Part shown: positions 29,803 through 40,900 of the stretch, one piece after another
Layout of the letters: each line of letters opens with the position of its first letter
How positions within the stretch are numbered: position 1 is the stretch's first letter
Assembly (NCBI RefSeq): GCF_900112335.1
Contig: NZ_FOLG01000016.1
Span: forward strand, 1 to 64,000
Length of the DNA stretch: 64,000 nucleotides
Direction: 5' to 3'
DNA from: Tropicimonas isoalkanivorans
Lineage (GTDB): Bacteria > Pseudomonadota > Alphaproteobacteria > Rhodobacterales > Rhodobacteraceae
Notes under the pieces: generated by a model
Databases searched by the model: none
What the model was told of the DNA's origin: nothing
What the model saw: only the letters and a program-made list of their open reading frames with translations
Position numbers and translations under genes: made by a program

Positions 29803-31341
29803 TTACGCGAAGCCCTTGGCGTACTCTTCCACCACAGCCTTGATGCGGTCGGCGGAATCGCCCTTCACCTTCGGGTCCTCGTTCGTGATCCAGTCGAGCA
29901 GATCCTCGTGCTTGGAGTGGACGTGACGCAGCAGGCCTTCCTCGAACCGGCCAACGTCGCTGACCGGGATCTTGTCGAGGTAGCCGTTCACACCGGCGAA
30001 GATCACAAGAACGATCTCCGCGTTGGTCAGCGGCGAGTACTGCGGCTGCTTCATCAACTCGGTGAGACGCGCCCCACGGTTCAGTAACTGCTGCGTGGCG
30101 GCGTCGAGGTCAGACCCGAACTGCGCGAAGGCGGCCATCTCCCGGTACTGCGCGAGTTCCAGCTTCACCGGGCCAGCAACAGATTTCATGGCGTTGGTCT
30201 GGGCAGATGAGCCCACACGAGACACCGAGAGGCCGGTGTTCACCGCGGGACGAATGCCCTGATAGAACAGTTCGGTCTCGAGGAAGATCTGGCCGTCGGT
30301 GATCGAGATCACGTTGGTCGGGATGAACGCCGAAACGTCGCCGCCTTGCGTTTCGATGATCGGCAGCGCGGTGAGCGAACCACCGCCATTGTCTTCGTTC
30401 AGCTTGGCTGAACGCTCCAGCAGGCGGGAGTGCAGGTAGAAGACGTCGCCCGGGTAGGCCTCGCGCCCCGGCGGACGGCGCAGCAGCAGGGACATCTGGC
30501 GATAGGAGACGGCCTGTTTGGAGAGGTCGTCATAGATGATCAACGCATGGCGGCCGTTATCGCGGTAGTACTCCGCCATGGCCGTTGCGGCGTAGGGGGC
30601 AAGGTACTGCATCGGCGCCGGGTCGGACGCGGTGGCGGCGATGACGGTGGTGTACTCGATGGCGCCGCTTTCCTCGAGCTTCTTGACGAGCTGAGCCACC
30701 GTGGAACGCTTCTGGCCGACAGCCACGTAGAAGCAGTAGAGCTTCTTGTTCTCGTCGTCGCCGGCAGCGTCGTTGTACGACTTCTGGTTGAGGATAGTGT
30801 CGAGCGCCACGGCGGTCTTGCCGGTCTGGCGGTCACCGATGATGAGCTCCCGCTGACCACGGCCGATCGGGATCATGGCGTCGATCGCTTTCAGACCGGT
30901 GGCCATCGGCTCGTGCACGGACTTGCGTGGTATGATGCCCGGCGCCTTGACGTCGGCCACGCGGCGTTCAGCGAAGTCCACGGCGCCCTTGCCGTCGATG
31001 GGGTTGCCGAGAGCGTCCACAACGCGGCCGAGCAGGCCGTCACCGACGGGCACGTCCACGATGGAGTTGGTCCGCTTGACGACGTCGCCTTCCTTGATGT
31101 CCCGGTCGGAGCCGAAGATCACGACGCCGACGTTGTCGACTTCGAGGTTCAGCGCCATCCCGCGGATGCCGCCGGGGAATTCCACCATCTCGCCGGCCTG
31201 GATGTTGTCGAGGCCGAAAACGCGGGCGATCCCGTCACCGACGGAAAGCACGCGACCGACTTCGGCGACTTCGGCCTCCTGGCCGAAGTTCTTGATCTGG
31301 TCCTTGAGGATTGCGGAAATTTCCGCCGCTTGCAGTGCCAT
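29803..31341 (-). CDS. atpA: ATP synthase alpha subunit
   Basis: A 512-residue regulatory nucleotide-binding subunit of F1. Walker A is GDRQTGKT (residues 169-176), and the conserved [12 protein letters not shown] near the N-terminus and the [18 protein letters not shown] block are present. The ATG shares its A with the TAA stop of atpH (TAATG), so translation is probably coupled. Confidence 0.98.
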   Translation of the reverse strand: MALQAAEISAILKDQIKNFGQEAEVAEVGRVLSVGDGIARVFGLDNIQAGEMVEFPGGIRGMALNLEVDNVGVVIFGSDRDIKEGDVVKRTNSIVDVPVGDGLLGRVVDALGNPIDGKGAVDFAERRVADVKAPGIIPRKSVHEPMATGLKAIDAMIPIGRGQRELIIGDRQTGKTAVALDTILNQKSYNDAAGDDENKKLYCFYVAVGQKRSTVAQLVKKLEESGAIEYTTVIAATASDPAPMQYLAPYAATAMAEYYRDNGRHALIIYDDLSKQAVSYRQMSLLLRRPPGREAYPGDVFYLHSRLLERSAKLNEDNGGGSLTALPIIETQGGDVSAFIPTNVISITDGQIFLETELFYQGIRPAVNTGLSVSRVGSSAQTNAMKSVAGPVKLELAQYREMAAFAQFGSDLDAATQQLLNRGARLTELMKQPQYSPLTNAEIVLVIFAGVNGYLDKIPVSDVGRFEEGLLRHVHSKHEDLLDWITNEDPKVKGDSADRIKAVVEEYAKGFA

Positions 31342-31901
31342 TAGCCGACCTCTTTCATAGCGTTCTGGAGTGCGGCGAGCTTCGCCCGGACGGACGTGTC
31401 GACCATCTTCGAGCCCACCTTTACAATAAGCCCGCCGATGAGGGACTCATCGACGGAAGTGTTCAATTTGATTTCCTTACCGAAGCGCGACTTCAGCATA
31501 TCCGAAAGTTCGGCGGATTGGTCATCGGAAAGCGCGACGGCAGAAGTAACCTCGGCGGTCACCTCGCCCTTCTGATCGGCGATCATCTCCCGCAGGGCGC
31601 GCAACATATAAGGCAGCACGAACAGCCGGCGATTTGAGGCCATGAGCCCGAGGCCATTGCGCATCGTCTGGCTCAGCCCCATGCGGTCGGCCAACGCGGT
31701 GATCGCCGCGGCCTGCTCGTCCCGGCTGTAGATCGGATCGTTGATCATCGAGCGCAGGTCGTCGGAGACCTCGAGCGCCTGCGCGAGGGCATCGACGTCG
31801 CTCTCGAGCGCGTCCAGGCTGCCCTCGTCCAGGCTCAGGTCGAATAGGGCCTGCGCGTAGCGCGAAGCAATGCTGGAGGAAATCGAAGCCGTCTCTGACA
31901 C
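31341..31901 (-). CDS. atpH: ATP synthase delta subunit
   Basis: A 186-residue delta subunit joining F1 to the stator stalk. The N-terminal helical bundle ([11 protein letters not shown]) and the late [20 protein letters not shown] segment are diagnostic. The open frame extends upstream, but the family N-terminus fits a GTG start at 31901 (SETASISS...). First gene of the operon; a plausible promoter lies about 100 bp upstream. Confidence 0.95.
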   Translation of the reverse strand: MSETASISSSIASRYAQALFDLSLDEGSLDALESDVDALAQALEVSDDLRSMINDPIYSRDEQAAAITALADRMGLSQTMRNGLGLMASNRRLFVLPYMLRALREMIADQKGEVTAEVTSAVALSDDQSAELSDMLKSRFGKEIKLNTSVDESLIGGLIVKVGSKMVDTSVRAKLAALQNAMKEVG

Positions 31902-32317
31902 GTCCACCCCTTCGTTTAGTCGTGCGTACCGGCATCGGCTGTCCGGACGCGTCGTGTTCCGGGCGGCAACCGCAGTTCCCCCCTGAGATCGAAAAGCGAT
32001 GTAACAGACCCGTGTTGGCCTCGCAACTCTATTGGGCGGCGCAGGAACATTGCGCGAAACCCGGATTTCGACCACGTTTCGCGAAGACAGGAGCTATTCG
32101 CGGGTTTGAACGTGTCGCGGGCGGCGCAAATTGCGGATTTTGGTGTGCGATTGCATACACTAAATGCGGCAGCGCAGCATTTCGGCTCCAAAGGTAACGT
32201 TGCGGCAGATTGTCCGACGGGTGGTCCAAGCGCGGGATGGTGGCGCTAACCTCTCTGATAGATGCAGCCAAACGCGACGGGATCTGCGGGCAAGGCCGGC
32301 AAAATCGGGCAGAATCG
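31902..32317. other. Gene-free region with the atp operon promoter
   Basis: This 416-bp stretch lies upstream of atpH and downstream of the serine hydrolase gene, both on the minus strand. It holds the candidate atp promoter described separately. The far part (about 32040-32170) is less GC-rich and contains partial inverted repeats (GCGAAAC and GTTTCGC flanking 32060-32082) that might bind a regulator or form a hairpin. I see no tRNA or supported small gene. Confidence 0.5.
31998..32026 (-). promoter_or_regulatory. Candidate atpHAGDC promoter
   Basis: On the minus strand TTGCGA (32021-32026), 17-nt spacer, TACATC (31998-32003). The -35 TTG core and spacing suit a housekeeping promoter; the -10 is moderate. 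It would give a leader of about 90 nt before the atpH start. Confidence 0.4.
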
Positions 32318-33304
32318 TCACCCAGCCGAGAGAATCGGCCCGTTCAGCAGACGAATCAGCGTTCCGAAGTAACCGCCGGACCGGGCGGGCTGCGTCGGGT
32401 CCGACGTGATCGCGACAGCAAGACCGCGGCCGGGATGCGCCGCGATGATCTGACCGCCATAGCCGCGACCAAGCGCATACCCGCTCGGGGACAGGAACCA
32501 GCCGTAGCCGTAGCTCAGCCCGGAATAGGGAGAGCGGGCCCGCGGAGTGGTCGATGCCCGGATCCAGTCTGCCGGGATCACCTCCTCTCCCTGCCAGCGC
32601 CCCTCGTCGCGCAACAGCATCGCGATCCTCAACATTGCCGTCGGTCGCAGAGCCATCTCGTTGCCACCGAGGTAGTACCCCTGTGGGTCCCGGGTCCAGG
32701 CGGGGATCTCGATCCCCAAGGGCGTCCCGATCCGGGCACGGGCCTGCGCCAACAGGCTTTGACCGGTTGCCTCCGCCAGCGCCGCGCCCAGGACATGCGT
32801 GGAGCCGGTGGAATAAAGCATCCGCCCGCCAGGTTCGGCGACCATGGGACGCGACAGCGCGTCGGCGACCCAGTTGGAGGAACTAACCCACGCTCCGTAG
32901 TTCGGGCCGGACGTGCGCTCCAGCCCGGCACGGAGGGTGACGAGGTCTTCGAGGGTAATGTCGGCAACGCCTTCGGTTGCGGCAGACGGAATGATACCCG
33001 GCGCCACGTCGCCCAGCCGCGCCGACACATCTTCGATTTCTCCGCGGGCGATTGCCGAACCGAGGAGAAGTGCCACGATGCTCTTGGAGCAGGATTTGAT
33101 GTTCGCAGGGCGATCAAGGCCGGGTCCGCGCGGCGCCTCGGCGAGGATCAGGTCATCGCCTCTTTGAATCTGGATCGAATGAAGTTGCGGCAGCCCCGCA
33201 ATCGCCTCTCGGATGTCCCCGGCACCCTGGGCCGAGGCGCGGGACAGGTACGGCAAGGCCAGCGAACCGGCGATGGAGGCGGTAAAAGTGCGACGGGTCA
33301 GCAT
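32318..33304 (-). CDS. Serine hydrolase, beta-lactamase class C-like
   Basis: A 328-residue exported protein. The N-terminus MLTRRTFTASIAGSLALPYL has a twin-arginine-type pair followed by a hydrophobic stretch and an Ala-x-Ala cleavage site (ASAQ). The catalytic SxxK is Ser71-Cys-Ser-Lys74, and Tyr164 in RMLYSTGSTH fits the YxN/YxS element. The third box is not a clear HxG or KTG; GYGGQ near the C-terminus may take its place. Such proteins act as carboxypeptidases, esterases or lactamases. The substrate is unknown and antibiotic resistance should not be assumed. Confidence 0.85.
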   Translation of the reverse strand: MLTRRTFTASIAGSLALPYLSRASAQGAGDIREAIAGLPQLHSIQIQRGDDLILAEAPRGPGLDRPANIKSCSKSIVALLLGSAIARGEIEDVSARLGDVAPGIIPSAATEGVADITLEDLVTLRAGLERTSGPNYGAWVSSSNWVADALSRPMVAEPGGRMLYSTGSTHVLGAALAEATGQSLLAQARARIGTPLGIEIPAWTRDPQGYYLGGNEMALRPTAMLRIAMLLRDEGRWQGEEVIPADWIRASTTPRARSPYSGLSYGYGWFLSPSGYALGRGYGGQIIAAHPGRGLAVAITSDPTQPARSGGYFGTLIRLLNGPILSAG

Positions 33305-33366
33305 GGCCCGATTGTGGACCGTACCGGTGCGGTGTCCACGGGGGCGGCGATCACATTGACGTAAGA

Positions 33367-34122
33367 CTATGCAGGCTTCGGCCCTGACGGCGCATTGACC
33401 GCGTCGAGTACCCGCAGCGGATCGCGGACCATATCCTTCACCGGCGTCCCGCCCGGCGTCTGCAACTGCTTGGAGGCTTCCGCGAGGAACACGCCCCCCG
33501 CCAGCGACGAGGACAGCGCACGGCCGTAGCGTTCCAGCAACCCGGAAGACCTGAGCCAGAACCGCCGCTCGGAGGGGGGGCCGTACAGCGCGGCGGCGTG
33601 GCGCTCCGGCTTGAACGCATGCTTGTGAAGTTGGCTCTCGAGCTGTCCCTGGGAATAGGGGCGCCCGTAGCCGAACGGAGTCGCGTCACGCCGCGCCCAC
33701 AGGCCGGACCGGTTCGGCACGATCAGCAGCATCCGCCCGCCCGGGCCAAGAACCCGATGACACTCCGTCAGAAGATCCCCGGGGCGCTCGGACGTCTCCA
33801 ATCCGTGCAGCAGAACCAGCCGGTCGACGCTGCCGGTATCCAGCGGCCAGAGCGTCTCCTCGCACAGGACCGATACATTGGGCATTCCGGAGGGCCAGGG
33901 CATGACACCCTGCGGCCCCGGCATCAGCGCAATGATCCGGCGCGCGGAATCGTGGTACGCGCGGAGCAGCGGCACGGCGAAGCCGAAGCCGACCACGGTC
34001 TGCCCCCGCACCGACTCGGCCGGCCAGAACGCCAGCACCTGATCGCGGATCGCTCGCTGGGCAACCCGGCCAAGCCGCGTCCGGTAGTAGAAATTTCTCA
34101 GGTCCAGCACATCTAGATGCAT
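33367..34122 (-). CDS. Class I SAM-dependent methyltransferase-like protein
   Basis: A 251-residue protein with a degenerate methyltransferase fold. The usual glycine-rich motif I is altered ([14 protein letters not shown]), while the later [15 protein letters not shown] segment fits motif III of the Methyltransf_11 type. The altered motif raises doubt about SAM binding. It is divergent from gloB, with 68 bp between their starts. This adjacency seems common in the family and hints at a shared regulatory region, not a shared function. Confidence 0.78.
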   Translation of the reverse strand: MHLDVLDLRNFYYRTRLGRVAQRAIRDQVLAFWPAESVRGQTVVGFGFAVPLLRAYHDSARRIIALMPGPQGVMPWPSGMPNVSVLCEETLWPLDTGSVDRLVLLHGLETSERPGDLLTECHRVLGPGGRMLLIVPNRSGLWARRDATPFGYGRPYSQGQLESQLHKHAFKPERHAAALYGPPSERRFWLRSSGLLERYGRALSSSLAGGVFLAEASKQLQTPGGTPVKDMVRDPLRVLDAVNAPSGPKPA

Positions 34123-34190
34123 TGCACCCGGCCTGCTCCCTCTCCATCTTGAGATCGCACCATACCGGGTCGGGGAGAAAAGGAAACGTC

Positions 34191-34952
34191 ATGCCGCTGG
34201 AAATCGTCACTATCCCCTGCCGGACAGACAACTACGCCTATCTGCTGCATGACCCGGTCACCGGGGCGACGGCGGTGGTCGACGTGCCGGAGGTCGGCCC
34301 CATTCGCAAATCGCTGGCAGACCGGGGGTGGAGCCTGAGCGATATCCTGATCACCCACCACCACACGGATCACGTGGAGGGCGTAAAGGAACTGAAGTCC
34401 GAGACTGGCGCGCGGGTCATCGGCGCAGCGGCGGACGCCCATCGCCTTCCGCCGCTGGATGTGAAGGTCGCCGAGGGCGACACCGTAAAGGTCGGCGACG
34501 TCGAGGGGCAGGTGCTTGACGTGTCCGGGCACACGATGGGCCACATCGCCTTCGTCTTTCCCGGTGCGGCCTTTACCGCCGACAGCCTGATGGCTCTTGG
34601 CTGCGGCCGCATCTTCGAAGGCGACCCCGAAACCATGTGGACGTCGCTCAGCAAGCTTGCCGCCCTGCCGCCCGAGACGATGATCTACTCCGGGCACGAG
34701 TACACCGAAGCGAACGGCCGTTTCGCATTGACCGTCGACCCCGACAACCAGGCGCTCAAGGAACGGATGACGGACGTGCGAGAGGCCCGCGCTGAGGGGC
34801 GCCCCACGGTGCCGTCCCTGCTGGAGCAGGAAATCGCCACCAACCCCTTCCTGCGCGCTCGAACGGACGAGATGAAGGCGCGCCTCGGGATGGCGGGCGC
34901 GTCCGATGCGAAGGTTTTCGGCGAAATCCGCCGCCGCAAGGACGCTTTCTGA
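34191..34952 (+). CDS. gloB: Hydroxyacylglutathione hydrolase (glyoxalase II)
   Basis: A 253-residue metallo-beta-lactamase-fold enzyme that hydrolyses S-lactoylglutathione to D-lactate, the second step of methylglyoxal removal. The binuclear metal motif is THHHTDHVEG (His56, His58, Asp60, His61); further ligands lie in SGHTMGHIAF and the YSGHEYT segment, and the substrate-binding C-terminal domain ends RRRKDAF. The ATG at 34191 has GGAGAAAAGGAA upstream. A glutathione system fits the HCCA isomerase and ChaC also in this window. Confidence 0.95.
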   Translation: MPLEIVTIPCRTDNYAYLLHDPVTGATAVVDVPEVGPIRKSLADRGWSLSDILITHHHTDHVEGVKELKSETGARVIGAAADAHRLPPLDVKVAEGDTVKVGDVEGQVLDVSGHTMGHIAFVFPGAAFTADSLMALGCGRIFEGDPETMWTSLSKLAALPPETMIYSGHEYTEANGRFALTVDPDNQALKERMTDVREARAEGRPTVPSLLEQEIATNPFLRARTDEMKARLGMAGASDAKVFGEIRRRKDAF

Positions 34953-35256
34953 CGGAGCGCCTGCGAGCATCCCCGGGGGCGACAGCCCGCCGATGTCGGG
35001 TCGAATTTCGCAAGCCGTACCCCCCTCCCCCGAGTCGCGCGAAAGGCGCCGGTTCGGCATGGTGGGCTGCTTCGGTGGGTTGGAATGGGCCGGGATCGCC
35101 GATCACTTTTTGTGCATTCGCGGCACAGAGCGGCATTGTTGCCGAAAAAAAACTTGAAGCCACAGCCACACCCACCAAACTTTAAGGACAAGGCCAGAGG
35201 CTCCCCGCGGAGCTGATCCGCGCCGCCCTACTGGATCTGGATAAGGAGCACGCGAC
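34953..35256. other. Gene-free region upstream of clpA with a possible RpoH promoter
   Basis: In this 304-bp stretch CTTGAA (35153-35158) is followed after 13 nt by CCACCAAA (35172-35179). This is a fair match to a heat-shock -35 with a weak -10. AAGGAG at about 35243 is the Shine-Dalgarno of clpA. The region also has a run of eight A (35145-35152). No clpS gene is present, although clpS commonly precedes clpA in related bacteria. No other element is seen. Confidence 0.4.
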
Positions 35257-37593
<2,337 letters not shown>

Positions 37594-37598
37594 ACGCA

Positions 37599-38597
37599 AT
37601 GCCAGACTTCGGAACGGGGCGCCTGCGGGCGCCCTTTCTGCTGGCGGCGAGCCTGCTTGCGGCGCCCGCTTTGGCGGCCGGGGAGACGAACCTGCGGTTC
37701 GGCCTGCCGCTCGTCTGCACGCTGGGCGAGGACTGCTACATCCAGCAATACGTGGACCGCGACCCCGGCCCCGGCCAACTCGACGTAGGCTGCAACGGGC
37801 TGGCCAACGATGAGCACAAGGGCACGGACTTCGGGGTGATCAGCCTGTCACAGATGCGCGCCGGCACCCCCGTGGTCGCCGCGGCCCCCGGAACGGTGCG
37901 GGGCGTGCGCGACGGGATGCCGGACATCGACACCACGGACCCCGCCGCTCCCGACGTGACCGGGCGGGAATGCGGCAATGGGGTCGCGATCTCGCATGGC
38001 GACGATTGGGAGACGCAGTACTGCCACATGCGCGAGGGAAGTGTCGCGGTGCAGCAGGGGCAGACTGTTGAGCGCGGCGAGGTGCTGGGCATGGTAGGCA
38101 TGAGCGGTCAAGCCACATTTCCGCATGTCCATTTCTCTGTGCGGCAGGGCAATCGCGTGATCGACCCGTTCAACCCGGACATGTCGGAGAACTGTGGGCT
38201 TGCGGGCGACGGCATGTGGTTGACCGTCCCGCCCTATCGGCCCGGCGGTCTTCTGGCCGCAGGCGTGATCGACCGCGTGCCAGACTATGCAGAGATCAAG
38301 GATGGTCTGCCGGTCAATGGCCTGCCGGATGCTGACCCGGACGCCGTGGTGATCTGGGCCTATGCCTTTGCCGGGCAAGCCGGGGACGACCTGAGAATTC
38401 GTGTTCTGGACAACGCCGGAACCGTCCTTAGCCGCCAGAGTATGACCTTGCCGAAGGCGCAACCGTTCTTCTTCCGGGCGTGGGGCAGGAAGGCCCCGCC
38501 GGGCGGCTTTCCAGCGGGGAGCTATCGGGCGGTCGTCGTCCTTCGTCGCGGCGAGACGGTTCTCGACCGGCGCGTTGTCCGCTTCGATCTGCCATAG
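37599..38597 (+). CDS. Secreted M23 family (LytM-like) metallopeptidase
   Basis: A 332-residue exported protein with a signal peptide (about 1-27, LLAASLLAAPALA). The zinc motifs are complete: His73-x3-Asp77 (HKGTDFG) and His176-x-His178 (FPHVHFSV), with a supporting His in YCHMREGS. It should cut peptidoglycan cross-links or regulate a wall hydrolase. The C-terminal part (about 205-332) is a beta-rich domain of unknown role. It starts 5 bp after clpA, which is unusual context and may only reflect read-through. Confidence 0.9.
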   Translation: MPDFGTGRLRAPFLLAASLLAAPALAAGETNLRFGLPLVCTLGEDCYIQQYVDRDPGPGQLDVGCNGLANDEHKGTDFGVISLSQMRAGTPVVAAAPGTVRGVRDGMPDIDTTDPAAPDVTGRECGNGVAISHGDDWETQYCHMREGSVAVQQGQTVERGEVLGMVGMSGQATFPHVHFSVRQGNRVIDPFNPDMSENCGLAGDGMWLTVPPYRPGGLLAAGVIDRVPDYAEIKDGLPVNGLPDADPDAVVIWAYAFAGQAGDDLRIRVLDNAGTVLSRQSMTLPKAQPFFFRAWGRKAPPGGFPAGSYRAVVVLRRGETVLDRRVVRFDLP

Positions 38598-38650
38598 CGC
38601 CGGGCCGATGATGTGGAAGACGAATTTTCGGACGAAAATTTGCGGCGGCG

Positions 38651-40897
38651 CTATCGCTCGGTCAACTTCAGCTCGATGCGTCGGTTTTGCGCACGGGCTT
38701 CCGGCGTGTCGGCCGGATTGATGGGCTGGAACTCTCCGAAGCCGTTGGCGGCAAGACGCTGGGGCGGGAAACCCAGATCCTCGGTCATGTAGCGCACGAC
38801 CGACAACGCGCGGGCCTGGCTCAGTTCCCAGTTGTCGCGGTAGGCACCCCCGAGGACCGGCTGATCGTCGGTATGCCCGTCGACGCGGATCACCCAATCA
38901 ATGCCGTCCGGAATATCGTCGGCCACCTCGGCGAGGATACTGGCCACGCGCGCGATTTGCTCGCGCCCTTCGGCACTGATGGCCGCCGAGCCCGTCGGGA
39001 ACAGCACTTCCGACGAAAAGACGAAACGGTCACCTTCGATCCGGACGCCCTCGCGACCGCCAAGGATTCGCCGCAGCTGCCCGAAGAACTCGGAGCGATA
39101 GTTCGCGAGGTCCTTCTTCTCCTCCTCCAACCGCAGCTTCTCTTCCTCCAGCCGCTTGCGTTCGGTCTCCTCCAGGCGGGCGCGGGCGTCCTTTTCGATG
39201 GCAAGCTGGGCCATGGCGCGGTTGAGGCGGGCACCGAAGTCCTGCACCTCCGCTTGCGAGGCTTCGTCGCGGGCCTCGGCGGCATCAAGCAGCTTGTTGA
39301 TCTCGGCCAGGTCGTTACGAAGCGCCGCGACCTGCTGGTTAAGCAGCGTCACCTTGCGCTGCGCCTCTTCCGATTGTGCCTCTTCCTGCGAAAGTTGCGT
39401 TCGGGCTGCGGCCAGAAGGGTCGCGCGGCGTTCGGCCAGGCTCTGGGTCTCCTGCGTCTGTTGCTCGGCGGCGAGCTTTGCGGCCAGCGCGGCGGCGAGC
39501 TGGTTGCGAATGTCCTGGGCATCGCCCGTCGCGCTTCGAAGGCTCTCGTTCTCGTTCGTGAGGCGCGCCACTTCGCTCCTGAGGTCGGCCAGATCGCCTG
39601 ACAGCGTTTCGATCGTTTGCTTGGCCTCCGCGAGGGCGGCCGCGCTATCCTGCCCCGATGAGCGCGCAGTGTCCCGTTCGGTGGTCAGGCGCGTCACATC
39701 CTCCTCAGCGGCTGCCAGCGCCTGGGTCCGGGCGGCCAATTCGGCTTCAGCCTCAGCCAGGGCCGCGGTATCCTGTTCGGCGGTGGAAAGGCGCGCATTG
39801 AGCGCCTCGCTTCGGGAGCGCAGGTTGGCATTTTCAGTGACCAGCTCGCCAATCCGCGCCTCAGCCTCGTTGAGCGCCTGAGCCGTTGTGGTCGCCCCAC
39901 CGCGCGCCTCTTCCAGCGCGGCCGTCAGGCGGGCGCGCTCGGCCTCAGCCGCCGCGAGCGCATCGCGCATCCTTTGGGTCTCGGCTTGCGCCTCGGCCAG
40001 CGCGGCCGCGGTTGCCGCACCCTCCTCGCTCTGCGACGCGAGTTGCTCCTGAAGGTTCGAACGGGCGAGAAGCGCGGCGGCGAGGCGCTCGTCGAGTTCT
40101 TTCTCGGCCGATTCCGCCGCGGCGAGCAGGGTCAGGGTTTCCTCCGCCCGACGCCGCTGATCTTCCAGCGCCAGTGTCATGGCGGTCAGTTCGTCTTCCG
40201 CGCCGCGCAGTTTGTCCCGCAACGCTTTCGCGGCGGCGGCTTCGGCGAGGCGGTCGGCTTCCTTGCTGTCGAGTTCCTCTTCCAGAGTTCCCTTTTGCCC
40301 CTCGAGGTCGGCGACAAGGGCCTCCAGCGCCTCGCGCTTAGCCGCGGCGAGCCGGGCCTCCTCCGTCTGGGCGTCGATCTCGCTCCGGGCCGAGGCAAGC
40401 GCGGTCTGGAGCGAGTCGCGTGCGTCCGTGACCTGGTCGAGCTCGCTGGCCAATTGCTCGCCTTCCGCACGAGCCGTATCCCGCTCGGTCAGGAGCTCGG
40501 CCACCTGCGCCTCGAAATCCGTGATGCGCGTGGTCGCTTCCGTGAGTTCCTGCTTTTGCTGATCGACCTGCGAGGTGAGCGAGGCGATGAGCGCGGTCTG
40601 CTCGTCCGCCTTCTGCTGAGCCGTGGCGAGGGACTCGCCAAGCGAGCCGACTTCACGCGTGAGATCCTCGTTGCGGTTGCGTTCGAAGCCGAGCGCGTCG
40701 GCGAGTTGCGCCACTTCCGCGCCGAGCGTGTCCAGCTCGCTCTCCTGCCCGGTGATCGTTTCCCGCAGCATGAACTGCACGATCATGAAGATCGACAGGA
40801 CGAACATCAGCACCAGCAGCAGCGCCGTCATCGCGTCCACGAAGCCCGGCCAGATGGAGGCGTTGAAGCGGTCGGATCTGCGGCGGGAGAGAGCCAT
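38651..40897 (-). CDS. MotB/OmpA-like stator protein with very long coiled coil
   Basis: A 748-residue protein. One transmembrane helix (about 20-43) begins with WPGFVDAMTALLLVL; Asp21 sits where MotB-type proteins hold the proton-binding Asp. Residues about 50-605 form a nearly continuous heptad-like region rich in Ala, Glu, Leu and Arg. The C-terminal OmpA-like peptidoglycan-binding domain (about 612-745) has DGHTDDQP, NWELSQARA and NRRIELKL. The ATG is 3 bp after the stop of the MotA/TolQ-like partner, so the two form an ion-driven inner-membrane complex tied to the cell wall. No flagellar genes are nearby. The task of the complex is unknown. Confidence 0.88.
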   Translation of the reverse strand: MALSRRRSDRFNASIWPGFVDAMTALLLVLMFVLSIFMIVQFMLRETITGQESELDTLGAEVAQLADALGFERNRNEDLTREVGSLGESLATAQQKADEQTALIASLTSQVDQQKQELTEATTRITDFEAQVAELLTERDTARAEGEQLASELDQVTDARDSLQTALASARSEIDAQTEEARLAAAKREALEALVADLEGQKGTLEEELDSKEADRLAEAAAAKALRDKLRGAEDELTAMTLALEDQRRRAEETLTLLAAAESAEKELDERLAAALLARSNLQEQLASQSEEGAATAAALAEAQAETQRMRDALAAAEAERARLTAALEEARGGATTTAQALNEAEARIGELVTENANLRSRSEALNARLSTAEQDTAALAEAEAELAARTQALAAAEEDVTRLTTERDTARSSGQDSAAALAEAKQTIETLSGDLADLRSEVARLTNENESLRSATGDAQDIRNQLAAALAAKLAAEQQTQETQSLAERRATLLAAARTQLSQEEAQSEEAQRKVTLLNQQVAALRNDLAEINKLLDAAEARDEASQAEVQDFGARLNRAMAQLAIEKDARARLEETERKRLEEEKLRLEEEKKDLANYRSEFFGQLRRILGGREGVRIEGDRFVFSSEVLFPTGSAAISAEGREQIARVASILAEVADDIPDGIDWVIRVDGHTDDQPVLGGAYRDNWELSQARALSVVRYMTEDLGFPPQRLAANGFGEFQPINPADTPEARAQNRRIELKLTER

Positions 40898-40900
40898 GCG

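Noticed and set aside
32318..33304. Antibiotic-resistance beta-lactamase
   Set aside because: Only the SxxK and a Tyr element are clear and no resistance context exists; many esterases and carboxypeptidases share this fold.
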